From assembly GCA_028023455.1 (NCBI GenBank), contig JAQFVV010000277.1, forward strand, positions 124,001-188,000: a stretch of 64,000 bases of DNA, in the 5' to 3' direction. The position numbers were made by a program, and so were the translations under genes. Shown in pieces: positions 11,130 through 24,400 of the stretch (the first letter of the stretch is position 1; every line of letters starts with the position of its first letter). The stretch is from Epiperipatus broadwayi. Its lineage: Eukaryota; Onychophora; Udeonychophora; Euonychophora; Peripatidae. Below the pieces are notes generated by a model. That model was not told the DNA's origin. It searched no databases and saw only the letters and a program-made list of their open reading frames with translations.

Positions 11130-14100
11130 TTGCTGTACAAATGAAAGGAGACCCTTTGATTCTTCTTGGAGACCTTAAAGGAACCAAGCAGGGCAAATTC
11201 CTAATGCCCACTCCAGATGTTCTTGTCATTGCAGCTGTTGTTACTGTGTGATTATTCATATAGTATACGAACATGGAAGGGCTTCTCACCAACATGCATT
11301 ATCCAGCATGATGAGTTTATTAGCTTTTTACCTCTGAGTTTAAATTAAGAAACACCATGGTCTTTTTTCACTTGGGTGATAAGGCAGATGTGTGAATGAA
11401 AAATATTTTTCTAATAGATATATACAATCATGACAGACAAAAATAAATATTGGCGCTTATTCCCAGGAGGCTTCAAAATCATCAGCCAAGGGAGTGGTTG
11501 GTGGCTGAAGGCAGAGGGTGCTAAGAATCTCCTGATTGCAAACCCAGTCTGCCATTTGAGGATGACTTTTTATTTAGGTACTTACAACTGAAGATCACTT
11601 TCAAGTGAAGGAAGATTGGAAAAAGAACTGTCTTATATTAAATGAGACATTATTAGACTTTGTGAAGTTAGAAGAAAAGCTGAAGAGACAATTGATTTAA
11701 AAAGTGGATGTATTCTACCACAAAGGCACAAATATTGGAAGTACAAGTGGAGTAGGATACATTATAAATAAAAAATTGAAGAACAACATTGTGGAGATTG
11801 ATGATTTATCAGATAAAGTGGCAAGATTAGTTATTCAACTTAATAGCAGATACCAAATGCAGATAATTCAAGTTTATTCTCCAACAAGTTCTCATAGTGA
11901 TGAAGTAGTAGAAGATTTTTATGTTGATGTACAAAAGGCTTTTGATCAGAGTAAACGTTTTAAAATTGTTATGGGAGACTTTAATTCTAGGATTGGTAAA
12001 CAAATGAAAGTGCTGTAGATAAATTTGGTTATGATAATAGAAATAAGAAAGGACATAGACTTGTGAATTTGCAGAAAAAGAAAAACTATTATGAATTCTT
12101 TTTTTAAGAAAAATGTTAAAAGGAAATGGACATGGAAGCATCCAAATGAAGATACAGCAGAATTGGATTATATTTTGACTAACAGAAAATGCTGTAATGC
12201 TGGTGAGATAAATGTATAAAACTCACATATTTCTCGGTTACATATGTCATAATTTAAAAAAATTATGATCAAATTTATTTGTAAAAATAAAAAAAAGATT
12301 GCATTATATATATATTTTTAAAGAGAATAAATCTTTATTAAAAGCAAATGAGGAAAGGAATTAGAAGAAAAAAATTTAAAGAAAACTTTTTATAAATTAA
12401 AAAAAAATAAGTTAAAAGATTATGTGTGTAAAAATAAATCATAGTGAAAAAATCTAAAATAAAGATTAATTAATTAGTGACAGTAAACTTTTGAAATATC
12501 AATAAGATTTCTGATTGATAATAAAACCGAATTCAATAGTTGAATAAATTAAAAAAACTATATAAGCTATCAATTCAGTAAATGTAAAGAGATAAAAGAT
12601 TAATCTAGAAAAATATTAGATAAAATCAAATGTAAAAATTAATTTAAAAAAAACATTCAAGTTACAATCAAAATTAATAATAATGATAAGAAATTAAAAC
12701 AATGGGAGAGAAAAAAAGTATAAAAATTGCAACCTTCTATTGTTATTTTTATTCTGCTCTTGAGTCTGTAAATTATTTCTGTATTCATGCCGTTATTAAT
12801 TCATTGTGTTATTCATTGCTTCAGAGATTCAGAAATCTAAGGACAGAATAGTCATTACCGCTGTGGAAAATATTGCAGAACTAGCAACATGCATTGCTAA
12901 ACCACCTTAGAAATGTTTGTCTGGGCTTCAGGCCCCAAAATCCTCTACCAAAAATAAACTGTCCATGCCTGGAAACAACACCTGGAACCAATGCTTAAAT
13001 CATAAGATAGATGCTGCCACTACTCTCTCATCAATAAGCCAAGGAATGGAAGACAAGCCCCGAAACCATAGATGGAGACTCAAAATCCAACCAGTTGGAA
13101 AGTAACACTAATGCAAACCAAAACTCAAATGAACTGTGTCACCTAATATTATGAAAACCTAGGTAATATATTTTTCCATAATAATTGTCTATAGTCACTT
13201 ATTTTTAAATGAAATGAACTTTAACAAAGGACTATGATAAAATTTAGCCTGATAAATCATTTATATTTTTTTCTTATGTAAATTTTCATATTATTATGTT
13301 ATATTACAATGTGTGTGCTTGAATAAATACTAAGGTTTGCTTAAGTATTATTTGGTCTATTCTCTCTCTTTCTTGTCACTGTGTCACCATTTATTTAAAA
13401 AGATGAATGTTTGTGTTAATGTGCTGGACCCCCTGATTAAGAGTATGAGCTAGCCTGGGATATGTCAAGCACTGGATTGCGTGCATGTTGTCCAAGCATG
13501 CTGGCTATATGACAAATGGCCAGCTGGCACCTGAGTTTGATCCCCAAAACAAATAAAATGCTTTGGATGCAGGGTTTTGTTCCAGCAGTTGAGGTGAGCC
13601 ATGGTCAGGAAATGTGTTATGCTTTGCATAGTTCAATCTGGCTGTGGGTTTCATTGATGGTCATGCAAATGGTATTCTCCCCTCTGCTTGAAGGGCTGGT
13701 CCATTCCCGCAGTATTAAATATAAAATAATAGTTACCAAGAAGTTATGTATTGAGCTTATTAAAGTTTAGATATTAAACTTAGTTAAATGCAAGATATTA
13801 AAAGTTATTAAAATGAAAAGATATTAAAGTTATGTTTAATTTATAAGTATTTAAATCCAGGAAGAATAAGTTTTATTCAGAGGGACCGGTTCAATACATA
13901 TTTCAAGATTAGTAAGATATAAGATAAGTATTATTGCAAAACTAGAGAGACAAAAATTAATAAGAAAAACAATATTTACAGTTGATATTCCTAATCTTAT
14001 ACAGAAACATTTTAATGAGTTTAAATTAGAACTGGAAAATCAGTTTCAAATATTCGTAGATTTTGAACATGATTCAGATTTGAATTAAATTATTAGGAAA

Positions 14101-15955
14101 ATAGCTGATACACTTTTAAAAAACTACAACAAAGATAGCTAGTAGAAGCAATAATTGACCAATAAAATTTCTACAGAGACTAGAGAATTTATGAAGAAAA
14201 GAAGGAATATGAAGATATATAAAAATGATGCTTAAAAAGGGATTGAATATCTCAAATTTTGTAAATGGTGCGAAAAAGAGTTGATAATGATATAAGAAAG
14301 TATAACTGTGAAATAGCAAGGAAAGCTGTAGAAGAAAATAAAAGTCTGAAGACTGTAAAACAACATTTTGGTATTGACAGGAAGCTTATATCTGCAATAA
14401 GAAAAAAAGATGGAACTATTACTAAAAAGAGAGATAATATCATGAAATGGGTAGAAGAGTTCTATCAAGAATTATATAGTAAGAGAGAACAAGTACCTCC
14501 TACATCTATTATATCTTCTGTATTGCCAGAATTTTAAATGAAGAAGTGACACAGATAAAACTACAGGTAATAATGAAATTATAATCAATATCTTAAAAGA
14601 AGCATGTGAAGAAATAGAAAAAAAAATTGGCAAAGTTATATACCAAATTGTCTAAATGATAAAGATATACCAGTTGATTGAAAGAATACAGTATTAATAT
14701 TTAAAAAGGTGATAAAGAAGATATTAGAAATTACAGACCTATCAACCTTTTATCAGTTTTATACAAATTTTTTACCAAAATGATTACAGCTGATCTACAG
14801 AGAACATTGGATTTTCATCAACCAAGAAAACAAGCTGGATTTAAAAATGTATTTAGTATGGTAGATCATATTCAAGTATTGAGAAAAGACCAATGAATAT
14901 GAGTTTCCATTATGTTTTGGATTTGTAGATTATAAAAATGCATTTGATTCAGTGATTAAAGCATTGGATCATCAATGTATAGACCCAGAATATTATCATA
15001 TTCTGAAGAATATTTATAAAAATGTAACAGCAACAATTAGATTACATAATGATACTAGAAAGGTTAACATTGAGAACGGTACTGTAAGACAGGATGACTC
15101 CACATCTCCAAAACTTTTTACAGCAGTGCTGCAAGAAGTATTTTGTGGATTAATATGGAAGCTAAAGGAGTAAAAGTAAATGGAGATTATTTAAGCCATT
15201 TAGATTTTGCAAATGACGTAGTTGTTTTTGCAAATAATGCTTTATAGCTTCATGAAAGGTTGCAGGAGTTATCAGATGAAAGGAAAATGTTAAAAACATT
15301 AAAGCAATGTTCAATGGATTTTTTCAAAAGATTGATTATGATGAGTTAAAAGAAGTTAACAACTACAAATACTTTGTCAAATTATTACTACAGATGGAAA
15401 CATAATGGATCAAATTAATCATAGAAATAAACTTATTTGGAGAGCTTTTGGTAGAAATAACTTAACACTAAAAGGAAATATGCCTATGTGTTTGAAAAGG
15501 AAGGTTTTTAATAAATGGGTTTTTCCTAGTTTTTACTTATGGATCTGAGATTTGGACACTTAATAGAAGAGCAATACAGAGACTTCAAACCACTCAAAGA
15601 AGTATGGAAAATGAATGTTAGAAGTAACAAGAGATCGAAAATGCAAGATATGGATAAGAGAACAAACAGGTGTTACTGACATCATTGAAAGAATTAAAAG
15701 ACTGAAGTGGAGTTGGGCTGGACATATTTCTGGAAGAGATGATAATAGATGGACAATTGAAATCTCAAACTGGATTCCAAGAGATTGTAAAAGACCCAGA
15801 AAGAGACTACATATGAGATGGATGGATAAAATAAGAAAGTATGTGTGGGTGATGTAGAGAAGAGAGGCTAGATATCGGAGAAGATGCATTGAAGTTAGAG
15901 AGACCATCCTGCAGTGGATTGATAATAGTTGACAACAATGATGATGATGATATCC
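11130..15955 (+). mobile_element. RTE (BovB-like) LINE, copy 1, split and mutated
   Basis: The 5' untranslated region at 11130-11700 aligns with copy 2 (44.7 kb). The endonuclease relic at 11704-12018 shows GVGYIINKKL, IIQVYSPTSSHSDE and VMGDFNSRIG (AP-type endonuclease). The second half at 13896-15955 carries the reverse transcriptase, with NYRPINLL, FVDYKNAFDS, RQDDSTSPKLF and HLDFANDVVVFAN. The C-terminal block has WSWAGHISGRDDNRW and KRPRKRLHMRWMDKIRK. Frameshifts and stops interrupt every domain. The catalytic FADD-type motif reads FAND, a substitution at a metal-binding Asp. The tail has TGATGATGAT repeats, as in RTE elements. A 1662-bp insertion separates the two halves. Confidence 0.85.
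12234..13895. mobile_element. insertion inside RTE copy 1, flanked by 9-bp repeats
   Basis: RTE homology stops after 12233 and resumes at 13896. The 9-mer ACATATTTC occurs on both sides (12225-12233 and 13896-13904), as expected for a target duplication. The inside has an AT-rich left part (12240-12720) and a more balanced right part (12800-13720) with open frames at 12917-13105 and 13516-13770 that I do not recognise. No clear terminal inverted repeats were seen. Confidence 0.5.
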
Positions 15956-16411
15956 ATCAAATATGTAACACATTAGAGAAGTGATCTTGCACTGTTTTGA
16001 TCCATTGTATTCTAGCATTCATGATGTTTGTGCAGTGATTAGTGTTGATTAGTTCTGATAAACTATAGTTTGTCCATACCATTATGTTTGTCCTTACTGT
16101 TGCTCAAATATGCATTGTGGTTTATTTTCATGTTATCTTTAATAATTTGCTTCTACTTAAAATTTTTTTTTACAACATATCATCAAACAAGCATGCCTAA
16201 TAAGAGAAGAAAAATTAAAAATGAAAAGCGAGCGTATCAAAACTAATGACTAGATTTATTATTTTAAATGCAGACCTCAGATTTTTTTTTTTTTTTAATA
16301 TGGTCTTAAAATTTTTTAAGGTTGCATATCCTTATTCTACATAATAGGACTAATTAGAAAATACTATTAACATTTTAATTAATAATTCTGATGGTAGAAA
16401 TAATACTGTAC
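15956..16411. other. intron 8 start, no gene recognised
   Basis: Ordinary AT-rich intronic sequence between the RTE 3' end and the exon at 16412, with a poly(T) run near 16280. Confidence 0.5.
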
Positions 16412-16591
16412 CTAAATTTGAAAAGTAGATTGATTGATGTGGATCCAGAGAAATTGCTCGAAGAAAATAATACTCGGATTTCTCATACTTTCCCAACTTC
16501 CCTAATATGTTCGCTAGGTTAAAATGCAGAGAGGCATCCTCTACAATCTTTACACCTTTTATGGCGATTTCTTCAGCTTTGTCATATTCCT
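16412..16591 (-). CDS. TMTC4: TMTC4-like exon (TPR5 end, TPR6, TPR7 start)
   Basis: A 180-nt internal exon on the minus strand: acceptor ttttttag before 16591 and donor GTACAG after 16412. Two bases (AG) join the preceding G to make Glu, then 59 codons, then one base of the next Gly. It encodes residues about 251-311: the second helix of TPR5, TPR6 (LHFNLANILGKLGKYEKSEY) and the first helix of TPR7 (HQSIYFSNLG). The canonical TPR positions (Leu-Gly at 7-8, Ala at 20, Pro at 32) are kept in TPR6. Compared with vertebrate TMTC4 as I remember it, the TPR5-TPR6 link is about one residue shorter. Confidence 0.9.
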
Positions 16592-16762
16592 CTAAAAAAA
16601 ATATAAACAAACAATAATATATAACTAAATGTAAAAACTAAACCCAATAATAAATAATTATATATATTTTTTGTATATCTTATAATAGCAGTTTGGATGC
16701 TAAATAGTTCACTATCTTTTTTTTATAGTATGCATTGAAGCCTTCTATGACATTTTCCCTTT

Positions 16763-17071
16763 TAAAACAGGCAAAACTCTCCATAGGTAGTGCCACTCAG
16801 TTCAGTTCAAGACAGAGTAATCAATGGATGCCAGAAGGCTTGTGCATAAAATCCTTATCTAGTGCCTACTTATCCAAAGTCCCCAGATTAGTTTCTAGTT
16901 TGTGGCTTTCATCAGTGAGGAGCCTTGGATCTGAAAGCACTGCAACTACCCTTCTGGCATTCATTGATTATTCTGGCTTGTACTGAGTGGCACTACTATA
17001 TGGAGAGTTTTGCCTGTTTTAATAGCAGTTATGAGCAAGCATAAGAAATAGTGATCATGTGATGTTTAGTG
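16763..17071. repeat. palindromic dispersed repeat, family P (copy 1)
   Basis: The arm AAACAGGCAAAACTCTCCAT... at 16763-16845 returns inverted at 16951-17030, followed by a fixed terminus ending GATGTTTAGTG. Interior about 100 bp. Seven copies occur in this window (16.8, 17.2, 18.0, 23.5, 40.3, 49.1 and 52.9 kb). No coding capacity. Confidence 0.7.
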
Positions 17072-17229
17072 GTTTAATACCTATTCTGCCTAATAGGATA
17101 GTGGTGCCTATGATTATTAAAGAACCAAAGACACAAAAATGTATGGGTACTGAACTGAGTTCAGACCTGTATGACTATATAAGCTAATGAGCTTGGATTG
17201 AAAATATTCTGTTTACAATTTTATTCTCA

Positions 17230-17505
17230 GTATGTAGTTAAATATAGATAAAAGGTGGCTGCTGGAGGGTTGTATTAGATCCTAAGATCTGGTGCAGTGC
17301 TCTCAGATCCATTGCCACCAGCTAGAAACTAGTCTGGGGATATTGGATGAGTAAATACTAGATAAGGATTTTATGCACAAGCCTTCGGGCATCGATTGAT
17401 TACTCTGGCTTAAACTGAGTGGCACTATTGTATGGAGAGCTTTGCCTGTTTTATGAAAACAGTTATGAGCAAGCATAAGAAATGGTTATCATGTGATGTT
17501 TAGTG
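17230..17505 (+). repeat. palindromic dispersed repeat, family P (half copy 2)
   Basis: Carries the family interior in the opposite orientation to copy 1 (GATCTGGTGCAGTGCTCTCA, CTAGTCTGGGGATATTGGAT), then the right arm and the same GATGTTTAGTG end. The left arm is missing. Confidence 0.65.
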
Positions 17506-18039
17506 ACTCCCTTTTGAAAGACATTCAAATGAATTTATTTCCACTTATTTTTTTTATACAACAAAATTTAATATTTCTAGTCCTTTACAAATTTGATGAG
17601 CTTTGAGTATAGCAAAACCTCTTACCATGAGCATAATCATTTAAATCTGGTTATTACTTGGTAATTTTTTTAAATAGCTTCTTTTGCTTCACATGCATAG
17701 TTACTCCAGCTAATTATACACTGGTCAGTAAATGCTACCTAACTAGAGATACCAAAGAAGTTTTTGTTTTGGCAATGTCCATTAAGATTATTTTATTATT
17801 ACCTATAAACTAACTATACCCAAACTATCTTTTATATTTTCTCACATCTTGTATTGTCAGTAACTGTACTTTTTAGTATTTTATTAGTTTTGTCTGCATC
17901 AGGTGCAAATATTAATGAAAAGTGAAATTATCATTGTCAGAAGGCATAAGTTAGAGATCTATTTTTTGGAGATCATTACTAATAGTAATATTTGGATATC
18001 TAAAAAGCTCAGTATCAAAAATATGATGGAAAAAACAAT

Positions 18040-18150
18040 GACAAGCTCTCCGTAATAGTAGTGCCATCCAGTGCAAGCCATAGTCATCAATGGATGCAAG
18101 AAGTTTTATATATGAAATGCCTATTCATCCAATACCAACGCTTAATATAC
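18040..18150 (-). repeat. palindromic dispersed repeat, family P (fragment 3)
   Basis: A diverged single arm: AGTAGTGCCATCCAGTGCAA, CATCAATGGATGCAAGAAG. It lies between the half copy at 17.5 kb and the heat-shock-like promoter motif. Confidence 0.55.
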
Positions 18151-18379
18151 AATTTTTTATCATTATAGTTCAGTCTTAAAGTTATTACTTATGAATGCAT
18201 GGCCATAAAGGCATAAATTAAAAACATAATAAAGCCAGTGTGACCTATATATCAGTGATGGAGTGCCTGCGTTTTCTACCGTCCTTCTTGCACTCGGTCA
18301 TTTAGAATCTTCATGTAAACATGACCAGCTCCAATAATGGAACTGTATAAAATAGATCCCGATTCCCCTTATCTGTGAG

Positions 18380-18418
18380 CTTTTATATCTGTCTGGTGAT
18401 AGTGGAATGTTCTAGAAC
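18380..18418 (-). promoter_or_regulatory. heat-shock element plus TATA box
   Basis: A perfect three-unit HSE, GAAnnTTCnnGAA, at 18405-18417 (GAATGTTCTAGAA) lies about 17 bp upstream, on the minus strand, of TATAAAAG (18387-18380). That is the arrangement of a heat-inducible core promoter. No gene follows on the minus strand that I can recognise; about 170 bp downstream there is less AT-rich sequence. It may be a transposon promoter or a chance match. Confidence 0.35.
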
Positions 18419-18587
18419 ATAATTAATTGTTAGTGTTCCTTATCTTTTTAAGTAATGATTTTCTAATCCGAAACTCCTTATCAATATTTTAATCTTTAAC
18501 ATTCATAACTTCATATTACTATATTTCTTTTAATTTTAGCATGCATTTTATTTCTAATTACATTATCTCTTTACATTCTAAATATAT

Positions 18588-21027
18588 TGTAACTGGACCC
18601 CCGTACAACCCTTTATTACCTCGGTTGTAACAATTTCCTGATGAGCATGTTGCAGGAAGGAACTATCGATTGGCCTTCCCCAATGCAGATGTTATTCCCC
18701 CCCACAACAATATTTCCTGCTCATCAGAGGATGTAGCACCATAGAGACTGGAAGCATCTAGAAATTTGTGTTTGGTTTCCCAAACGGCACCACTAGAGTT
18801 CCATCTCACTACAACCTGACTTACCTAGGTCTAGTTATGCCAGACATAGCTCAGGAGGCATGAAATTCTTGTGAACAAGTGCAATGAATAACAAGTGATG
18901 CAACATGAACAACTGGATAACTAAAATTAATTTTAAGTAACAACAATTTTATTTAACAACAATTCATTTGCAAATCCTTCTAATAAAGTTCCTTCATATC
19001 CATGTGAAGATTCATTTTCAGTTCAATTATGAGAAGTTTAGAAGCACTTTATTTATCAATAATTCATTTGCAAGTCCTTCCAATAAAGTTCATTCATATG
19101 CATGTGAAGATTCATTTTAATTTATCTTGTCTCTTGGTATACATCCAATAATAGTACAATATGAATAAAAGAATGCAAGTTCTTTAACAATTTACATCTT
19201 TATTATTTAGTTAATTCACAAAGAGAAGTGCAATATATGAAGACAACAGAGATAATAATGAAGACAACTGATAGCATTTAATTCAGAATTCCACTTAATT
19301 GAGACATATTTCATTTTAAGGTCCATTGTGTCTCTTGGTATACATCCAATAATAGTACAATATGAATTAAAGAATTGCAAAGTTCTTTAACAATTTACAT
19401 CTTTAGTTATTTAGTTAATTCACAGAGAGGAGTGCAATATATGAAGACAACAGAGATAATAATGAAGATAACTGATAGCATTTTATTTAATTCAGAGTTT
19501 CACTTAATTCTGATTTGTAGTCTTTTAGGTAGTTGTCACATGTAATGTGGCTTAAATTAACTCATGTATGAAGATATTCTTTACAGACAAGAGCATTTCT
19601 ATTATTCCAGTTAATTTTAAGTGAGTCAAAGCATAATAAATATATTTCTATTCATTGTTATCCAAATCCAGGTTTGAATCCATAATATAAGCACATTTAT
19701 CCTAGGTTCATTGGTTATCCATTTCAGGGTTTGAATCGGTCAATATAAGCACATTTATATCCATTGGTTATTCAGGTAAAATATAAGTGTATGTATTTCC
19801 ATCTGTCCAGATATCAATTCATCTTGCAAATGCATTTATTTGGTATTTCCAATTTCATAAGACATATATATATATATAACCTATACACATCAATAACTCT
19901 AGGTATATCATTGTACATTTAACCGTGACACATTGTTTTGGTATTCTTACTTCTCAACTCGTATATATAACATGTTTTAATTCCGTGTTTATATTACTTT
20001 TCTCAGAGTTTTCAAATAATAAATAAAATTTAAAAAAAAAAAAAAGATTTTCTTAATCTTTCAACTTATTTAAGTATGTGGTTCATTATATGCATATAAC
20101 CATTAACTTTTATTGATGTACTAATTCATATTTAAATGTTTGAATTTATTCATAATATAGTATAAATTTACTAAATACATTCATTTTGTATAAATACATT
20201 CATTTTGTATATTTTCTAATTTTATCTGGGTTATAAACACGTTATTATAATTTAGTTAGTTATAGTTATATGTAATAGCTCAGCATTTCTAATTCTTCCA
20301 GGTATACTTATTTGTATATCAGTAATATAAATAGTTATAAGTATTCATTTTTATTTTATTTTAATTCAGATGTATCTGCATATAAGAAGTTAATCATTTA
20401 TGATTTACCTTATTAAAAATGCCTTTTGATTATAGATATTTAAGACATTTACATATTTATAATTTATCATTAATAAAACGTATTTTCACATAGCTATAAT
20501 TATTCATAATTTAATTTAAGAAAGACTTTTTTTTTTTTATAAACACATATAAGTATTGAATATTTCATGAAATTGTTATCTTCATTTTATCCAGTTTGTT
20601 CCTTCACTTCAGATTACTACTGCATTCAAAAAGGGGTCATTTTATTTAAGCTGAATGGCATTATTTACTTTCTATGATGTTCACTCAGGCGAATCTTGGA
20701 GAATCATGACTGTGGACAAAGAGAGGAAGCTATTACGATTAGCCTTCCATTCTTATGATTTCCTTATTAATACTTTCTTTTTTCATCATTAGCAGTGTGA
20801 CTGTAAATATTATATTCCAAGGTGACTAAAATCAGTTTCAACTAAACAGTTAAGCAACACTTAGATAAAACTTTTTAACTTTTTTTAACTCTTTCACTTT
20901 TCTTACTTTTTGACTGCTCTTAAAATCTTTTTTTAAAAAAAATCTCCTCTGAACTTCAAACTCAACTATTTATACCCTGATCTCTGGATTGATTCAGCAA
21001 CACTCCCACTACATCTGATTTGTTACA
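18588..21027 (-). mobile_element. long terminal repeat (2.4 kb), probably gypsy-type
   Basis: The minus-strand boundaries are TGTAAC (21027-21022) and GTTACA (18593-18588), the short inverted TG...CA termini of an LTR. Near the start is GGTATAAATAG (TATA box, about 20970) and near the end GGTAATAAAGG (poly(A) signal, about 18617), followed by a G-rich run. The interior contains direct duplications, including two copies of a 180-bp block at 19128-19310 and 19328-19500. I see no identical flanking target duplication and no second LTR in the window. It could be the 3' LTR of the gypsy element at 21.5-24.6 kb or a solo LTR. Confidence 0.5.
19128..19500. repeat. tandem duplication of about 200 bp within the LTR
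   Basis: Two near-identical blocks begin TGTCTCTTGGTATACATCC at 19128 and 19328 and run through AAGACAACAGAGATAATAATG and GATAGCATTTAATT. A smaller pair (CATTTGCAA, AATAAAGTTC, CATGTGAAGATTCATTTT) lies just before, at about 18965-19120. Confidence 0.75.
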
Positions 21028-21489
21028 CAGCTTTCATTTAAGCCCGAGTGCTTTTCCATTCTTAAGGATTGGACACTATTTTTAGCAGGACAGATAAGGA
21101 ATCATAAGAATTAAGCCATGTTTTTCAATTTGATAACTTTGCCTCAAGCGAATATTATATTTTGTACAACATCGTTTCAAAAATTAAAATATAATATTTT
21201 AATAAATGCCAGCTTTTATTTATATCATAATTTAAAATTATAAAATCGATAATGAAGGTTTATCTTTTTTTTTTCTCAGTTATAGAAAATAATAATTTTC
21301 TTTTAACTCTAAACTTTTTGCTTTATTTTTTTTAAAAAAATAGGATCAACTTCTTCATATACATCTGCCTTTTTTTAGGGGGGGGGGGATAAAATAGCTC
21401 TTAGAATACATACACACGTGAAACAGAGTTTCTGTTTCAATATATATATATATAGCACTAAATATCTATTTAGAACAGCCTCCACTTCA

Positions 21490-24400
21490 GAAATTACAAT
21501 TTCTGAAATCTCACATAGTCTTTCAGATAGCTCAGTTCCTTCTTGGTTCTTTGGGATCTACATAGGGTTGTTTTCTTTTCATTGGTAATGTCCTTGTCTA
21601 TTTTATGCTCTTTGTTTACTTCAGGGAAGTCTGATTTCTCTAGATAGTTTAGAATGTTCGGCACTTTATTCTTTCCAGTTCATTCAATTTCTTTCCAATA
21701 TCTGACATGATTTACATGTTTTCGTGTAAGATGTTTTTTAATTATGCCTTTTACCCAGTACTTTCTGAAAACATTTCTCAACCAGACTTTTTCTCCCTCT
21801 GTGCTACTCGAAAAATTTTGATCTGGGAGAATTAGCCATAATTTTGTGTGGATTTTTCATCCGAATATCACCCACATTACTTATCGACTACTGTGCTGAT
21901 ACAATAAAAGAGAATACAATGTTTTTTGTATATTTGCAGTACCTTTGTTTTGTAGCATTTGCTTTAGTATTTGTACTGCCTTTTCTGCAATACATGGTGG
22001 TGTGGCTATATGTCTAATTCCCCATTCTTTAAGAAAATCCTCAAATTTAATGGACGTGAAACTAGTTCCATGGTTGTTTTTTCTGATTTTTTTCTTCAGT
22101 ACTTGCATTTTTTACAATTGCTATATTCAGTCCACTTTGAGTACGAGTCGATCACTACTAAAAAAATATAGCTGTGAAATGGTATGTGAATACATCTCAC
22201 TCGCTTTTTCAACTACAGTCCAGATGATATAATTTGTCTTTGGAACATTTGCATTCACTTGGCAATTCTCGCAGGCTTTCTTGAATTGTTCTATCTAAAA
22301 ATTAACTCTGAACCACCATACATAATTTCAAGCAAATGTTTTAGCCCATACAATACCAGGATGGCCTTGATGAATAAGGTGAAAAATCTGATAATGATTA
22401 CTACTGGATATTATTGTCCATTAACATGAATCCCTTATTTGTAGACAGTTTTTCTCTTACATCCCATATAGCTTTATGAAGTCTCTTATGCTGACTTTTG
22501 GGTCAGTCTTTACTGATCCACTTGATCAATAGTTTATAACCATGCTCAGTTTTTGTCCAACCCACTGTCTTTTTACTGTTTATTACTACAATTGTCTTTG
22601 TAGTTAATGATTGGATTAAGTTCCTATGGAGCTGATTTAATTGGGACCCTCACAGTGTCTGTATGCTTAATGACATTTCCTTTTTTAAAAATTTAGCTCA
22701 AAATCATAACCTGCTAATAAATTTAACCAACATAACATTCTAGGGCTCAAAGTATCTGATGCAGTTTTATTTTTAGCCAATATTCATAACAGCAGCTTAT
22801 GATCAGTAAAATCTTGAATGATCAACGATATAAGTATTGATGAAATATCTTCACTGCAAATATAACAGCTAACACCTCTTTATCTAACTGACTGTAGTTT
22901 TGCACTTCTTTGATAGAAATGTAGAAGCAAAGACTATTGCTCACTCATCCTCAGCTACTGTATAACTTAAAACCATGCCGACTCCAAAATCTAATGCATC
23001 AGTGTTAGTATCTGCTTAAAGTTATTGTCATAGTATGCCAATAAACTATCTGACATCAGCAATTCCTTTGTAACACAAGGCTTTTTCTTGGGCTTAATCC
23101 CAATGGGTTTTTGGTCTTTTCTAAATAAATTATATAACAGTCATGCTATGTGTGCTTCCCTCTTTTCAGAATAATTAAGGAGGCCCAGGAAAGCCTATAT
23201 TTCTCATAAATTTTTGGGTCTTGTGGCTTCTTTTATGACTACGATATTCTGAGGGTCAGGCCTCTTTCCCTTGCTTGAAATTTATTTTGGTTATCATTCA
23301 TACAATTTTCTGGGATTATTTTAGCTCTATAACTAGATAACTTATCGCAAACTTTTAAAAGTTGCTCATATAATTTCTCTTCTGAATTAGAAAATATTAA
23401 AATATCATTGAAATAGGGTCTATACTATCCATTTGTTGGAACAGCATGTCCATTTTGGTTTGGAAGATATTTGGTTCAACAGTAATTCTCAACAGAAATT
23501 CACATGATCACCATTTTTTATGCTTGCTCGTAATTGTTGTTAAAACAGGCAAAACTCCATACAGTAGTGTCACCCAGTGCAAGCCAGAGTAATCAATGGC
23601 TGCCAAAAATAATTAAACAATTGCTTGTGAGTAATGATCGTTAACAGTTCAGAAGTGTATTTAGAAACTAGAATCTGATGAAATGCAGCCCTCAAATCAA
23701 TTTTAGTGAAATGGCTTGCTTTTTCCATATTAGCTAATATTTCTCTGATGTTAGGCACTGGATTCTGATTCTTTGTAAGGTTCTTATTTACTGTAGTATA
23801 GTAATCTCAAATGCAAATTTGTCCATTTGGTAAAATATCACTATAATCGAAGTGGCCGATTTAGTGTTCTTGACTGGTGTCAATACTTCTTTACTAACTA
23901 AATCATTTAACTCTTGTTCCACCTTAGCATGTAGTGCAAAAGGAATTTTCCTAGGCATGCAAATGACAGGGATTTCTCAATCTTGAAACACTACATCTAA
24001 TTGAATAATAATGATTTGGTTCTTCGCATTTTTAAATAAACGTGTATTTATTTCTTCCTCAATAGCATCTTGTTAACCATACATATTTCTATTCCCAGAG
24101 CATCAAACCATTCCCTACCTGTAATAGAATTAAGATCACCTTGCACTATATACAATGGTAATCTATGGACTTTTTTTAAAAATTTCTGCACACGTCTACT
24201 TTCCCTAATATCCTCCTAATATTACCACCAGCATCTTTCACTCTCAAGCTAATTCTCATTGATATAGGGGGTTCATACAATTTTTTGTTACGTTATTCCA
24301 GTCTTTGATTGCCATCATTGACACACTCGATCTGCTATCAAATTTCCATTTGCAAATTTGCATTTAATAATTTCACTGATATCATGAATTGATTGAAATG

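Noticed and set aside
15560-16018. Longest open frame in the window (152 codons, minus strand)
   Set aside because: Antisense to the RTE 3' coding block; composition and position explain it as a shadow.
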